Source of the DNA: Lunularia cruciata
Lineage: Eukaryota > Streptophyta > Marchantiopsida > Lunulariales > Lunulariaceae
Length of the DNA stretch: 64,000 nt
Assembly (NCBI GenBank): GCA_948567375.1
Contig: OX419759.1
Span: 32,155,493-32,219,492, forward strand
Direction: 5' to 3'
Shown here piece after piece: positions 32,684 through 45,834 of the stretch (its first letter is position 1; each line of letters opens with the position of its first letter). The translations under genes and the position numbers were made by a program. The notes below the pieces were generated by a model. That model saw nothing but the letters and a program-made list of their open reading frames with translations. It had not been told where the DNA came from and ran no database searches.

Positions 32684-35093
32684 CATCTAATTTCATAAAA
32701 CTCAGTTATTAATAAGTTATAACTGGAAAACTACCAATATTAGCAAAAGGATGCTAATTTTTGAATATCATTTAAGAGAATGATCACACTCATTTGTCTA
32801 TAAATTAAGATATTTTCACACTCAAAATGTAAAGAAATATAACTATTAATTCTGATATTTTCTTTTAGTAGCTGCCAAGTGTATACTATTGAGAGTTTCT
32901 TTTAGTAGTTGCCAAGTGTATACTATAGATCCACATACTTTAAAGTAGCTTTAACACAACAAAATAAGTAGCTCTATTGTATATATGCTACACATGTGAC
33001 TATCTCTCTATATAACTAACTATCTAAACTATTTTTGAGACATAACATGTTTACTTATCTTATCATCCATAATCCATAATATGATAACAATTGAACCTAA
33101 TTTAGCTATAGTTAGCCTTACTAATACTCCACTTTCCTTGAGTAATATGTTTTTATCTTTATTAAGCTTTGCTAGCATTGCTAAAGCTAAAATTTTGTAA
33201 TCAACCAAACCAATGACTTAAAATCAATAAGAATCTTGGATCTGAAAAAAAAGTATAGAGTCCACTTACAATAAGAAATTGATGTTTAGATTATTTGACT
33301 ACAAGTTTTGGAATATCATTGATTAACAAGTTATCCTAAGATATAATTTAAAGAGATTTTACGTGATTGAAAAGGTTATAATTTTCAGTCTGTCATTACA
33401 ACTCGCACCAATGCCATTCTATATTCTGAATTTTTTCTTAATTAAATATTAACTTTAGTAAGATAAAAGTAAAACTATGATAATTGCTTTTATTCTAACT
33501 AAGGAATAGGAGAAGTGATATTTAGGTTTTGGAGAGAAATCAAATCATTAATTGAGATATATTACCTATCAGTAAAGTTATCTAAGATTTGGTGTAAAAA
33601 GATATGAATGAAAGAAGGACAATTGTAAGTCTATCCTTAAGCTTCTCGAATACTATAATATAATTTGGTTGCATAATATTCAACATTTAATAGCTTAAGC
33701 AGTTTATAAATTATTAAAGTAAGCAAGTTAAGAAAATATTAACTAAGAATAAGACAGAACTAAATCATTAATATCAGTGGTAACATACAAAGACTTCATT
33801 TAATCAAGAGATAACATGACAAAATTAGCAAAATGATAAATTGATGGTTGCATGTATATATAAGTATCTCCAATACAAGCTTGTATGGTATAATTTCTCC
33901 AATTTTATTATTAAAAAATAAAAAAATAAAAAATCAAGTATTAAGGCATTATGTTTATCTCTTTTTTTACAGAGTTAATTCATCAAAATTGAGTATAAAT
34001 AAGTTTTAATAAATATTGCAACTTCTCTATATAAGTGAATAAATTATTCTAACAAATTTATAAAAAAATTAAAAAATTTACAAGCTAAATGAAATATTTA
34101 TCTTTATCCTAAAGTAATATAGCTATCTGAAATTTATTGGCTATTTCTTTTGATTGTTTTGCTTATTTTATTAGATCTAACTCCAAATTATCAAGGACAT
34201 CATGTTTGAGGATACAAGCTTCTTCTTTTGGATGGACATGTAGTTTTACTAAATCTATAACCTCCACAAAGCAAATACACCATCTTTAGAGTATTGCATC
34301 TTTAACATCTCTGTGGTTTAGGTCTTTCTTGTATAAGACTTCTTTATTGATACCTTTAATTGCACAAAGCACCGTCATCAATAAATTGTCTCTCAAATTA
34401 AAGCATATATGTAATATATGTAATGATACAATGTCATTTAAATTTGTAATACTGTAGTAAGAGTTGGTCTATCGTACAAAGCTACAAGTTACACATGAAA
34501 TTAAAATTGTGGTTAAAGTGTCATATAGAGGACAATTTCTTATTTTATATTTAATCACTTCGGTGAATTAATTTCCAAAGAGGATGCTATCATCCCTATT
34601 GGTGTACTATAGAAATAAAAATGACTAGAAATCACTTTCACCATGAATATAGTCTAGATAACTCCTAAAATAGATGGAGCATTTGTAAGAAAGGTCAATT
34701 TGCCTGAAATTCCCTATCCTCCAATTAGCCCAACCAAATTCTTATGTACTATCATCAAGATTAATTTACAATATACCCTTTGCACCACCATTACAAACGT
34801 TGGATTGTACAAGATAGTTTTCAATGTGTCTTACAAGTAGTAGAAACGAACATGCAAATTAAATTAGATTAAGATGTCCCAAGAATCTTATGTCCATGTT
34901 ATCTAAGACAATAACAAATTGGTCCACCCTTTCCAAAAAGCACTACTTTACAAGAGACTAGACTAGCACATACAATCTATTCTCTTATTGCATGGTACTA
35001 ACAATACATAGGCTTGTAATAGGACACTAAGATATTTTTCTTGACATATACATAGCACTTAGAGGTTTACACTCTAATTCCACTCAAATGATT

Positions 35094-35430
35094 CTAGTAT
35101 CTACACCTTTATGTTAAGATTCCCCATGACTAATTTACTAAGTATTCAAACATACATACAAAGAGGAGATACATTCACACACATCTAGTTGATAGTCTTA
35201 ATGATATAAGCCTTTTCTACATAGTGGAAATATATACCAATAAACAAAATAAACATTAGGTCTAGTATTTACACCTTTATGCTAAGATTCCTCATGACTA
35301 ATTTACTAAGTATTAAAACATTCCTACAAAGAGGAGATACATTCACATACATCTAGTTGATAGCCTCAATGATATAAGCCTTGTTTACATAGTGGAAATA
35401 TATACCAATGAACACAATAGACATTGGATC
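35094..35430. repeat. Two-copy tandem repeat, period 168 bp
   Basis: Copies start at CTAGTATCTACACC (35094) and CTAGTATTTACACC (35262) and stay closely similar through TATACCAATRAACA. A few substitutions separate them. Confidence 0.88.
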
Positions 35431-35599
35431 TAAGCACTATATACATTTCCTACTTAACCGCCAAAGAGATCAAACAACCACAAACTGTTGGAAATCTTCT
35501 AATTACACCTAGTCCTTTCTAATCTTGTCTAAATTGTATCCTAATCTAATCTCCAAACACAAGTGACAGCTCCATGTTTGACATTAAGTTATCTTTTGA

Positions 35600-36378
35600 G
35601 TGGATTTGTTGAATCTTCATTTTTTGTATGGTGTTCGCTTGGATTTTGTATTTACATTTAGGTCCATGAATTATCTACAAGTATGAGTACTTTGGCTAGA
35701 ACTACAAGATGCAAAAAAACTGTAAGGTGTGAATGAACTATGAGATACAAACTACTACAAGATGAATTGCTTGTTACAAAGTTTGCTATGGCTCTATTTG
35801 TAAGACATTGTTGGGGTTGTTACTTGGTTGCATGACAATCTTTCAATGTCGGTGATGAACTACTTGCACCTTTATAGAATTGAATGATCTCTATAAACTC
35901 CTTCTTGTTATTGGCAAACTTGTTGGTGATACTTGTTTATGCCTCCTTGAACTTGGAGTTTGTATGACTCTACTACTTCAAAGATAGGTCCCTTAGTTGG
36001 TCTCTCGTGTAGACCTTATTCTCAAGAGCCTTGATCAATGTTCCAACATCTCTAATCTTTATTTGGTTCATTATTTCATTGGCCAATCATTCCAACTTGC
36101 CCAAAATTTGGGTTGCTATTGACTCTATGGGTGTGAGAAGCCTTGTATGCTTGTTTATTAAGTTTTCTTGTTTTTGTTGGACTTTTGACTTGTGATCTTC
36201 TTGTACCATCAGTTTGATTTCCTCCTCCTTGTCTTGTGATTATAGGCTCATTATGAGTTCCTTAATTCAAATCTTGGTAAGTTCCTTCAAGTTCTTGTAC
36301 CAAAACTCTATTTTTATAGCCTTAGTGTTGGTAGCCTCCAATTTTTTTCATGATGATTGTTATCTCTTTATCTCTTAT
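35600..36378 (-). pseudogene. Decayed coiled-coil-rich frame of unknown nature, C-terminal piece
   Basis: The minus strand reads on from the piece that ends at 37880 (IRDKEITIIMKKIGG, QELEGTYQDLN, and so on). Stop codons are scattered, mostly TAA or TAG, but frame and lysine/glutamate-rich composition persist to about 35,600. Element 3 separates it from the next piece. No known domain was recognised. It could be a gag-like protein of another element or a dead host gene. Confidence 0.4.
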
Positions 36379-37879
36379 TGTAACAATATGGAGTTTACAT
36401 ACAAGTTAGTTGACACTTAGAAAGTAGCAAATAGGCAAAATTAGCCAAAAATTATAAGAATATTCTAAAAGTATTTAGGAAGCTTCTTGGTACCTTCCTT
36501 ATATCAAGTAACATGTATGCCAAGTAGTAACTTCTAAGTGGAAGCTTCTTGGGAAGTTTCAAACTAGCTTGCATGCCAAGAAGATGGCTTTTAGAAGGAA
36601 ACTTCTTGGGAAATTTCCCAACTAGCTTAGCTTGCATGCCAAATACGCGGCTTCCATATGGAAGCTTCTGAAAAAACCTCTTGGTTAACTTAGCTTGCAC
36701 TATAAGAAAGTGGCTTTTAGGAAGCTTCCTAAGAAATTTCTCAAGAGTGTGTATGTCCCTCATAAATAACAAAACTAAAGCTCATGTTAGGCATTCAAAT
36801 TTTCCATTATTCAAGAGTCCTAATGTGATCTTTCACTCCAGTCTTCCATTCTTCTATTTCTCTCCTTGCTCTTTTACACTAGTATCAAAGAAGGAACGAG
36901 ATGAATTGAATTTATGGACAACCAAATCCATTTCTCCCAAACCATTGGGATTTTTAAGTGCATGTACTACCCAATATCAGTTCACATAGTTCATCATCTC
37001 ATACTTTGGATAAAATTTTCTAATTGAGTTCACCTTGTCCGATGAACCCTTGATACTTCTAATTGTAACTTATGCAAGACTTTGGACATGTTGTATTTAT
37101 ATGTTAACTCATATAATTATAGATAGTTTGGTAGAGTAGTACCATAGCGACAATGCCTAAAATTATCATTATTATGCAATAACAAATTGAGTACTTACTT
37201 GATTGTTGGAAGAAAGAGACCATCAATAACAAGAGAATATAGAGAAAGCACCATTTCAAGAAGGAGAAGGGGGAATCTAATTCCCAAAGCCCACTATATT
37301 TGAAGGTAAGAATCTCTCGAGAACAATGGAGTTTTGTATTTGATTGAAAATGTTATTTTGAAGCTACAAATCTTCAAGATGAATGGAATTATATTCTCTT
37401 GGTTTCAAGCAAATTGGATGCAATGGCAAAACTTTTTTAGCAATTTTGAGTGTAGCAAGCTATATTGTAGTTTTTTGTGCCAATCTTGACATGGAAAGAA
37501 TTCAAGAGCATAATAATTGGGCAATTTTAGGCTATAAATGTTGCCCAAGCCGCAAGCTATAAATGTTGCCACAAGCCCAAGTGGTTTCTAGAAGGCAACT
37601 TCTTGGGAATTTTCTTGACTAACTTAGCTTTGTATGCTAAGTAGGCAACTTCTAGAAGGATAATTCTCAAGAAGCTTCTTGGTTTACTAAGCTTGCATTC
37701 TAAGAAGACATCTTTTAGGAAGCTTCTTAAGAAACTTCTCAAGATCTCATCTATTCTTTTTTATAAATACCAAAGCCCAAGCTCATGCTAGACATTTGGA
37801 TTTTCCTTCATTCAAGAGTCCAAATATGATTTTTCATTCCAATATTCCATTCTCTTATTTATCTCCTCAGTCTTTTACA
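36379..37879 (+). mobile_element. Element 3: short, internally deleted member of the element 1/2 family
   Basis: It has a complete 5' LTR (36379-36878, TGTAACAATATGG to CTTTTACA), then a primer-binding-site remnant (CTAGTATCAAAG) and about 680 bp of leader similar to that of element 2. A 3' LTR that lacks its start follows (about 37,560-37,879, ending TCTTTTACA). No pol genes remain. The flanks (CTTAT and CTTTC) are at best a degenerate target duplication. It interrupts the minus-strand coiled-coil frame. Confidence 0.75.
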
Positions 37880-38538
37880 CTTTCCTTGACATATTCTTTG
37901 TATCTTTCTATTGTTCCTTGATCTTGTTTTTTATTGCATCAACCTCCAATTGAAGGCATCACAAGATGACTTTGTGCTATCCTTGTAATGCTAGTCCCTC
38001 CTTCTAGACCTTCTCTAGCAATTGATCCTTCTCTTGTGACAATATGATCTCCTTTGTAAGTTGTTCTTTGACCTTGTTTAGTTTTGTAAAAAGCATGGTT
38101 TTGTCCTTAGTAGCTGCATTTGTATTTTCATGGAGGCACTTTACTTTTACTTTTCAATTGTGGAATCTAGCTCTCTATAGTAAGGCAAGATATTCTCCAA
38201 CATTTTCATCACCAAAGTAATCACATGTACAAATTACATTGAAATCAACCGTGGCATCAAATAGTTGTTGTACTTCAAATGATATCAAATATCCTCCATC
38301 ATGTTCATTGCTCCTTATTTTTTCCTCTTATATGGGAGATTGAGCTTGCAATATATCATTAGGAGTATTATCAATCATGATGTGTTTTGATGTTTTTTCT
38401 TTGGCTACTCTTTTGGACATGATCCTTCTTGTAGGCATCTTGGTATAGAATTTTTGTCTTTTAAGTTTTGGGCTTTTGCTTCAAGTGTTTTTTTGAAGAA
38501 TTCCCTTGGACATTATTTAAATTTTTCTGGAAAATCCC
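37880..38538 (-). pseudogene. Decayed coiled-coil-rich frame, middle piece
   Basis: The minus strand from about 38,448 reads MPTRRIMSKRVAKEKTSKHI, then KVKVKCLHENTNAATKDKT, LFTKLNKVKEQLTKEI and LSQEKDQLLEKV. This is a lysine/glutamate-rich, heptad-like pattern broken by a few stops. Element 2 begins at 38539 and element 3 ends at 37879, so both borders of this piece are insertion points. Function unknown. Confidence 0.45.
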
Positions 38539-38945
38539 TATAATAATATGGAGTTAGCAAACAAGTTAGTAGAAGCTAATGAGCTAGCAAATAGACCAGA
38601 TTAACCAAGAATTCTAAGAACATTCTAGAAGCATCTAGGAAGCTTCTTGGTACTTTCTAAGTATTGGATAATGTGTATGCCAAGTAAGCAGCTTCTTGGA
38701 AAATTTCCGAGCTAGCTTAGCTTGTACACCAAATAGGTGGTTTCTAGAAGGAAGCTTCTTGGCTAGCTTAGCTTGCACTCTAAGATAGCAAATTTTATAA
38801 AGCTTCCAAAGAGCCTTGTATGTTCCATATAAATACCAACGTCCAAGCTCATGCTAGTCATTTTGAGTTTCATTCACTTGAGATTTTCAATATGATATTT
38901 CACTCTAGTCTCCTATTTTACTATTCTTCTCCTTAGTCTTTTATA
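38539..38945 (+). repeat. Element 2, 5' LTR
   Basis: It opens TATAATAATATGG (TG changed to TA) and ends TCTTTTATA. It has a TATA box (CATATAAATACC, near 38,828) preceded by GAAGCTTCTTGG-type repeats. ATTCTAGAAGCATC lies at about 38,622. Confidence 0.85.
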
Positions 38946-39269
38946 TTGGTGTCAAAGTAATAATGGGATGGATAGAATCTATTGACCACCAAACCTATTT
39001 CCTCCAAACTATTTGTATTTTTGTGCCCATGTATTTTTGTGCCCACTACCAAAGCATCATTGCACATAATTGATCATTTTATATTCTGGGCAAATATTTT
39101 GAGTTCAATCACATTGTTCAATGAATCATTGATACTTCCAACTGTAACTTACAAAGAGTAGTGGACATTTAACATCTATATGTTAACATAGATTATTTCA
39201 AGCACTAGTTTGATAAACATGTAATGATTATGATGATGTCCAAAGTTATCATTCCTATGCAACAACAAA

Positions 39270-39600
39270 TTTTAGCACCTTGCTCAATTTTTGGAAGAGA
39301 TAGATCAACATCAAGAGCACATAGAAAGAGTAACATTTTGAGAAAGAGAAGAGCAAATACTAGTTTTGAAGCCAAAGGTGTTAAAAGGCAAGAATATACC
39401 AAGTTTAGTGGAGACTTTGTGTTTGATTGCAAATGTCAATTTTAGCACCTTGCTCAATTGTTGGAAGAGAGAGATCATCAACATCAAGAGCACAAAGAAA
39501 GAGTAACATTTTGAGAAAGAGAAGAGCAAATACTATTTTTGAGGCCAAAGGTATTTGAAGGCAAGAATATCCCAAGTTTAGTGTAGAATTGTGTGTTTGA
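39270..39600 (+). repeat. Tandem duplication in the element 2 leader
   Basis: A block of about 155 bp opening AATTTTAGCACCTTGCTCAA occurs at about 39,270 and again at about 39,437. Both copies run through CATTTTGAGAAAGAGAAG to CCAAGTTTAGTG. Elements 1 and 3 do not show it. Confidence 0.85.
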
Positions 39601-39839
39601 TTGCAAATGTTATTTTGAAGTTACAAGTCTTCAAGATGAACAAAGAAGAATTCTCTTTGCTTTGAGCTAATAAGGTAAATGGGCAAAACTATGGTGGCAA
39701 TTTTAGGGTGGAGAAAGCTTATTGGCACTTTGTTGCACCAATCTCAACATGAGAAGAATTCAAGAGTGCAAAAGTAGAGAGATTCCAAGTTGTAAATGTT
39801 GCATAAAAACTACAAACACACCACACATGAATAGAAGAG

Positions 39840-39990
39840 CAAGCACTAATGGAGATTGATAACATCCAATAGAGTCTACTTGGCACTATAAATAAAGAAA
39901 GATTGTAGCAAAATGATGGTTGTTTTCAATGTCACCAAACAAGACACCACATTGCTAAATGTCCAACTACGAATGGATGACCTCAACCCA
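39840..39990 (+). pseudogene. Element 2 gag zinc knuckle
   Basis: 39921-39962 encodes CFQCHQTRHHIAKC, a complete CX2CX4HX4C nucleocapsid knuckle, preceded by EIDNIQ and GTINKERL. Stops lie on either side. Confidence 0.78.
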
Positions 39991-40194
39991 TTGACCAAAT
40001 GGAGTTCCTAGAACAATGAGGATTTAGAATAAAGAATCCAAGTAGGAGATATTGGGTTTTTTTTTGGGAACTTGATTTTTTATAATTAGATTGAAAACTC
40101 AATTTATGCAAATTTGTTTCACTTAGAAGGTATGATATTTGATGATGGTTGTAGGATTTTGGTTGATTTTAGGAGTTAAAAGAATTATATATCC

Positions 40195-40470
40195 ATGCAA
40201 TTAGCAAAGGAATTATGCATTCTTATCAAATCAATATTTATTAAAAGTAGATTGATGATGGTAGATGATGGAAAGGGTTCTATATTTTGTACCTCATATC
40301 TCCTTACATTCAAGATTGAAAAGAAATATTCACAATATATGAAGTGTGTAGTATTCACCTTACACTATAATGTCATTCTAGGTCTGTATTGGCTTGAATG
40401 TCATGCATTCAATTTGATTGGACCTAATAATAAATTGAAATACAACATCAAGGCAAGAATTATCAATTAG
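40195..40470 (+). pseudogene. Element 2 protease C-terminal part
   Basis: An open stretch of 91 codons. MQLAKELCILIKS and KSRLMMVDDGKGS align with the element 1 protease, and VILGLYWLECHAFNLIGP is the usual gypsy G-x-x-W-L motif at the protease end. Confidence 0.7.
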
Positions 40471-40484
40471 GTTTTCTAATTGAT

Positions 40485-43400
40485 AACACCTTCATTTTCA
40501 AAGTAATTGTCCCATCCTTCCAAAACACCACGGTTTGTTGAAATAATATCAGCAAAGTTACCATAGTCTTTCTTTGTGTGTTCTATACCATCACAAAAAA
40601 TGCAAATTTTATACATAGCCTTGCTTTGTAACAATTTTGGGTTTAAAACTATTTTCTCTCCTCCAACATTGTCAACCTGATTTGCAAATTTTTCATCCCT
40701 TTCACCAAATCATTGGTGGAGGTTTTCTATAATAGAGTTGTGAAAATAGGATTGTGTATACTTGGTGTTGTGGCAAGAGATATCAGTGGCTGTTTTGAAG
40801 GCCTTGTGATCACAATTGGTATTACTTCTGATTTTACCACCACTTCCCCTCTACGGCATTCTTTCTCGGCAAGAATACTCATAACTTCTAAGACATTTCT
40901 CCAACAAATGTCAATCCATTATCCTCAAACCCATCCTCTAGCAAGATCTCCAACTCTCTTTGTAGCTTGCTATTTGTTGATTGTAGGAGCACCTCTATCT
41001 TATCACTCTCAAGTGTGAGCTTCTCTATTTGATTCAATTATAAATATTGTCTCTCAAACTCCCAAAATAGCTCAGTTGCACTCAACCCCTGATAGATTTA
41101 TTCACCCATTCAATAAATAACTTCTTTAGTTACCCTATTCATGTCATCCAAGCAATACTACTTCAAATGAAGAGAAAAGCTCTTTTAAATGCATCTATGA
41201 GCTCAAATGACATCCTTTATGTATATGTGAAGCTCCAAGATAACTACAAGCTCAAATGTGTGTATCATCTCCTTTTTAGGAACCTTGTTGAACTCCATCT
41301 CCCTTGAATAATAATTCAAGTCTTTTGAGATATTCTCCAATTAAATTGATCCAACCTCTTCCACAATGATTGTAAGTGTTTAGTAGTCAATACCTGTAAT
41401 ACTCCGAGGACAAGAGAAGAGAGAAAACACAGATTGCACACTCAAACATTCGATGCCCCAAGGGAGCACCTTCTCTTTATTAAATAGACAAAGAGGATCT
41501 CCTCCAAGGAAGCTCCACCATAGGATTAGGGACACAGATAGGTGACACGTCAGCAAGCTCCACCCTTGGATTACTTACTTGGATGGGTGACCTGTCTGGT
41601 CTAGGTCCTATCTGGTTGGTCAAACGAGCTTTGACCAAAGGGAATCTTTTAGGGAATCTTCTTGTAGGAATCTCAGAATCACATGAGTAAGGTACCGTTG
41701 GAAAGCTCTCAACGAGACAAACCTGGGGGAGGGAAGGCTAGCCCTTTCTTTGTTGGGGGGAATCTGCACATTTTTGAGGCCTAATTCATCCGTTTAGGCC
41801 TCCGAAATTGCCTTCAAAGATTTCAGGCATATTTCGGTTCCTACTCTATTAGTAGAAGTCCCCTTTTGGTGATACCTCTTTCTGATCTGTTTAGTCCATC
41901 ATGTGTAACATCCTTCCAGATGTTACCAAACCAATTCTCACCTTTAAATCATATGTCTAGCTATTGGTTCTAAGGTTCTCAAGTCTATTTCGGTTTCTGC
42001 CCTATTAGTAGAAGTACTCTTTTGGTGATACTTCTATCTGATCTATTTTGACCATCATGTATAACATCATTCTAGATGTTACCAAACCGAATTTCACATC
42101 TAGATCATATGGCTAACCCTTGGTATTACAATACCTCCTTACGTTCCGCAACTTCTTGTTATTGCATATAAAGCGCAAATGCTTAGAACATCTATGTTGT
42201 TACTAGATCAAAATATAGAGTGAGCTCCTCTATAGGGATACTAGCACCTAGATCCCTTATTCTATAGTCTAATACCATGTCTATATTCAACAACAACCTC
42301 CCTTCTAACTCTCCACCCTAAAAGTTTAATCTCAAGTTCACAAAGTGTCATACTTTGCCATTCTTTCTCTCTCTAAACACATAGGATGTCTAGTTTTAAA
42401 GCTTATGATTCAAGGGTTGTATGTTAATTTTCCACTACTAGTTTAAGTATGCATGTTACCCAACCATCAGATCCTTCTACTCTTTTTCTAATATTCCTTC
42501 TACTTGATAAAGGAGTAACAATCAACCTAACATGTCATCATTATACACATCTTGGTCTAATGGCCATCACTTCCAACATTACCAACAAGAAATGCACAAC
42601 ACTTCTAGAAGGAAAGAACCTAAGTGTAATGCTCACCAACCAATCCGAGCCAATTGGATATACAAACAAGCATGCAAGCAAGCAAGTTTAGGGTCCAATC
42701 ACAAGAATTCAGTAACAACTCTCCATGCTTTTGGTGGTAAACAGCTTTAGAGCCAATTAAGTTGTCCTCAAGCTGATTTCAGTTTTTACTCCAAGTTTCA
42801 TCTAGAATGTACTCCACCTTTCAATTCAGTTTGTACTCTAATTGTGGAAATTAGATGCCTTCTGATAAAGAAAAATCTGTACAACTAAGATAAGAATAAC
42901 TTTTTCTATGTTACTCTTGTTTGAATGATATAGAATAAAATAAAAATCCTATGAGATAAGTTTTACAATGGTATGAAGCAAGCTTCAATCTAATAACTAA
43001 AGCTTCCTTGACAATATCTCAAACTTGGCTATATTTCTGTAATTTCCACCCTAATTTTGATAACCCAAATTTAGTATTGTTGTTTGTTCTTGGCAAATTT
43101 CACTATATTTCTAGATAAGATGTACACATAGTCCTCAAAAAAACTTTTTAAACCTTAATTCTTCAATCATAGTCATACAAATATTGAGAATTGATATGCA
43201 ATCATGATTGAAGATAGAAATGATCTACTAAGGTTACAATAGTTATTGTAGTAGAACTTGTTGCATCAAATTTCACTCTACATGGACCCTAAGTAAACCA
43301 TATTTGTTTCACTAGCTTTGTTTCTCTTGTCTAATTCCCTATATAGTTTGATAGCCTTATCCTACCCAATTTCTAGATATGTATCAACTCTTGAGCTAGG

Positions 43401-44220
43401 TTAACTTGTGAGCTCTACATAGGTAAGTATGTTGGATCCAAGATCTTGAATTCTATATAATAATTATGAAACTTTTGCATAGAGTTATAAAAGTTAACCA
43501 TCAATAATATTGGAGATTTTCATAAGTGTATTCAAACCATAACTTGAGGAGTGACCAAAACTCCAAACGTTATTGTCATCTCCACTCCAACACCTAACTT
43601 TCTGGATTTCTAGCTTCAATTGACTAAATTTAATTCAAGATTGATCCAACCATAAAATGTCTTGCACTTAGCAAAATAAGCACTATGTCTACTCTCCAAC
43701 ACCATTGAATGAGATTGAGTACTTCTCCATCTATAAGAGCACATAGATTTTCAAGTCTTAAATTTACTCATCAATAAGCATAAGAAGAACAATTGGATCT
43801 GGGCTTTCTATCACCAACTTCATGAATAGAGCACCAAATTGCACTACCATCAAATTTTGAAGTTCATTAGAATATCAAATCTAAATTTTGATGAGAAAAG
43901 GATTCAAGAATGGCAGATTGGAAGCACAGGACATCTACTACTCAAGTGTTTCTGCTTAAACTCTACTACAACTTATGCTCTACTAAAACTCTTACTCTCC
44001 ATGTCTTCCTCATACTCCATACTCCTAAAACTAAAAATACACATGCATCTATCAAATCTCTATCATCTATATACATAAGAGCCCTCTAAGATGATGAGAC
44101 CATAATCCATATGGCCAATCGTATACATGTACATAAATTACTCAAATAGCAATAACTCAAACATGGGATTTGTCCTACAGTCTACTCCCAATAATGTGAA
44201 GATAAATATACCAAATTCTT
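40485..44220 (-). mobile_element. Inserted block with a second coiled-coil-rich decayed minus-strand frame
   Basis: In element 1 protease and reverse transcriptase lie close together; in element 2 about 3.7 kb separates them. The minus strand of this block holds long stretches of degraded coding sequence: about 43,400 (DKAIKLYRELDKRNKAS), 42,290-42,135 (DLGASIPIEELTLYFDLVTT, EVAERKEV) and 41,390-40,800 (HLQSLWKRLDQFNWRIS, SDKIEVLLQSTNSKLQ). It is rich in Leu, Lys and Glu with heptad-like spacing. A solo LTR lies in it. No known domain was seen. It may be related in kind to the frame broken by elements 2 and 3. Confidence 0.45.
41390..42135 (+). repeat. Solo LTR, family B, with intact target duplication
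   Basis: The LTR spans 41395-42130 (736 bp), from TGTAATACTCC to GGTATTACA. It is flanked by ATACC on both sides (41390-41394 and 42131-42135). No internal element sequence is attached, so it is the product of LTR-LTR recombination. It cuts the minus-strand coiled-coil frame, which resumes on the other side. Confidence 0.9.
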
Positions 44221-44700
44221 TTTTATTAGTTATGCAACACACACTATGACATTATGGACTCAATAAATAACCTATGAAGAATCTATATTATTTGCCTTGA
44301 ATTGATGAATTTTTGGGATCAATTGAGTAGAGCACAATAATTCTCAAAATTGAACCTTCAAAGTGTCTATTAGCATGTTCTAATTGATGGAATTAATGTA
44401 AAAAAGACTATATTTAATATACAATATGGGTATTTTTAGTGTAGAGTTTTATCTTTTGGGTCACTTTGCTCCACTAGATTATCATGGATCAAATGAATCA
44501 AGTTTTGGATGGGCCATTGGATTGATAGTGTTCTTAGATGAAATTTTTATTTATATAATAGGGATAGAACACAAGAACCATGTTTGAGAAGTCTTGAGAA
44601 GACTATGACAATGGAAGTTCTACTACAAGAAGCCCAAGTGTGTCTTTAAAAATTTTTTTATCTTCTTGGGCTAAGGTTTCAATCAAGAGGATCAAGATTG
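44220..44700 (+). pseudogene. Element 2 reverse transcriptase remnant
   Basis: Fragments in changing frames match element 1: a PLPWIND-like stretch at about 44,290, MDQMNQVLDGPLD at about 44,480 and IVFLDEIFIYI at 44,527-44,560. The catalytic Asp-Asp has become Asp-Glu. HKNHV, LRRL and QWKFYYKKPKCVF follow. Confidence 0.78.
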
Positions 44701-44879
44701 AAGAGTAGAAAAATAAATTTAATTATAGTTTAGCCTACTCCTAAGAATTTTATGTTTTTTTGGGGTCAATGGATTGGCTAGATTTTACCAACAATTCTTT
44801 TAATATTTCACTCATGTGATTGCAATGTTATTTGAACTCTTAGAGAAGACAATAAGATTTGAGTAGAACACCAAACAAG

Positions 44880-45830
44880 AGGTGGCATTCAAGAATGTGA
44901 AGGATATGGTGTCTTCACAACCCACCCTCCAACCATATGATCCTCAACTACCTTGTGTTGTTGATTTTGATGCTTCTAACTTTGTAAGTTAAAAGTTGAA
45001 GTTGAAGTTGAAGCATTCTTGGATGGAATGCATCCCATAGCCTTTGCATATAGAGGACTAAATGCATCAAAAATGAATTATTTTGCTTGAGTATTTTGCT
45101 CAAGAACAATTGGCAATGGTGTATGCAAAAAAAGTATGGTGACCTTATCTCGTGGGAAAACATGTGATAATATGGACTAATCACAAACCCTTATTGAAAA
45201 CCTTACATTTAGAGCACATGAAGTGTTGGAATCAACAATAGGAAGAATTATTACTATTGTCTGATATCAAGGTTGAGTATAAACTAGGCAAGTTCCATGC
45301 CATTACTTGAGCCCAATAATAGCAACTTGACTTGAAGATTTTCCTTAAATCTCCTATGATAGCAACAATCAACACAATCTAGGCTAAGTCAAATGTACAC
45401 ATAGCGTTCAAGCTTGCTTTACAAGAGGACCCCTTCCTTCATCTTGTGCAAAGTTGTCTTGAAGCACATGACAAGGAGTACAACACCCTTTCAATCAAAG
45501 ATGTGTTTCTATATTGCAAGAAGTGCATCTATGTTCCAACTTTGGCAAATCTATGTTTTGTTTGACTTCGAGAGACACATGACTTACTAATTGCAAGACA
45601 CAAGGAGGTTGACAAGACCTTGAGTACTCTCAACAACAATGGTGGTGGCCAAAAATTGCATGTGAAGTTTGATTCTCTACTTGATCCTATGAGAGTTCCC
45701 AATGTAATAAAGCTAGCAACTAGAAACCAGGCGGGTTACTCTAACCACTTTGCATCCCATATGCTTGATGGGAACATGTGAGCTTAGATCTCATCACATC
45801 CTAGCCAAGGAAAAACCAAGGTTATATAGC
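44880..45830 (+). pseudogene. Element 2 RNase H and integrase zinc-finger region
   Basis: QPYDPQLPCVVDFDASNFVS (44,915-44,990) is the RNase H start. FAQEQLAMVYAKKVW and TNHKPLLKT follow. Near 45,600-45,770 degraded copies of the integrase zinc-binding segment appear (QQQWWWP-like, QCNKASN, KPGGLL), then HVSLDLITS at about 45,775. Stops are frequent. Confidence 0.75.
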
Positions 45831-45834
45831 AATC

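Larger units (their letters stand above)
29953..35599. other. AT-rich spacer with microsatellites and small duplications
   Basis: No coding region could be supported. Visible content: a two-copy tandem repeat of about 78 bp (30,970-31,120), a long (TA)n tract (about 31,859-31,926), a perfect 21-bp hairpin at 32177-32223, an (AAT)n tract (about 32,640-32,682), a small duplication around 32,865-32,935 (TTTTAGTAGYTGCCAAGTG) and a 168-bp tandem repeat at 35094-35430. The rest looks like old degraded repeat DNA. Confidence 0.5.
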
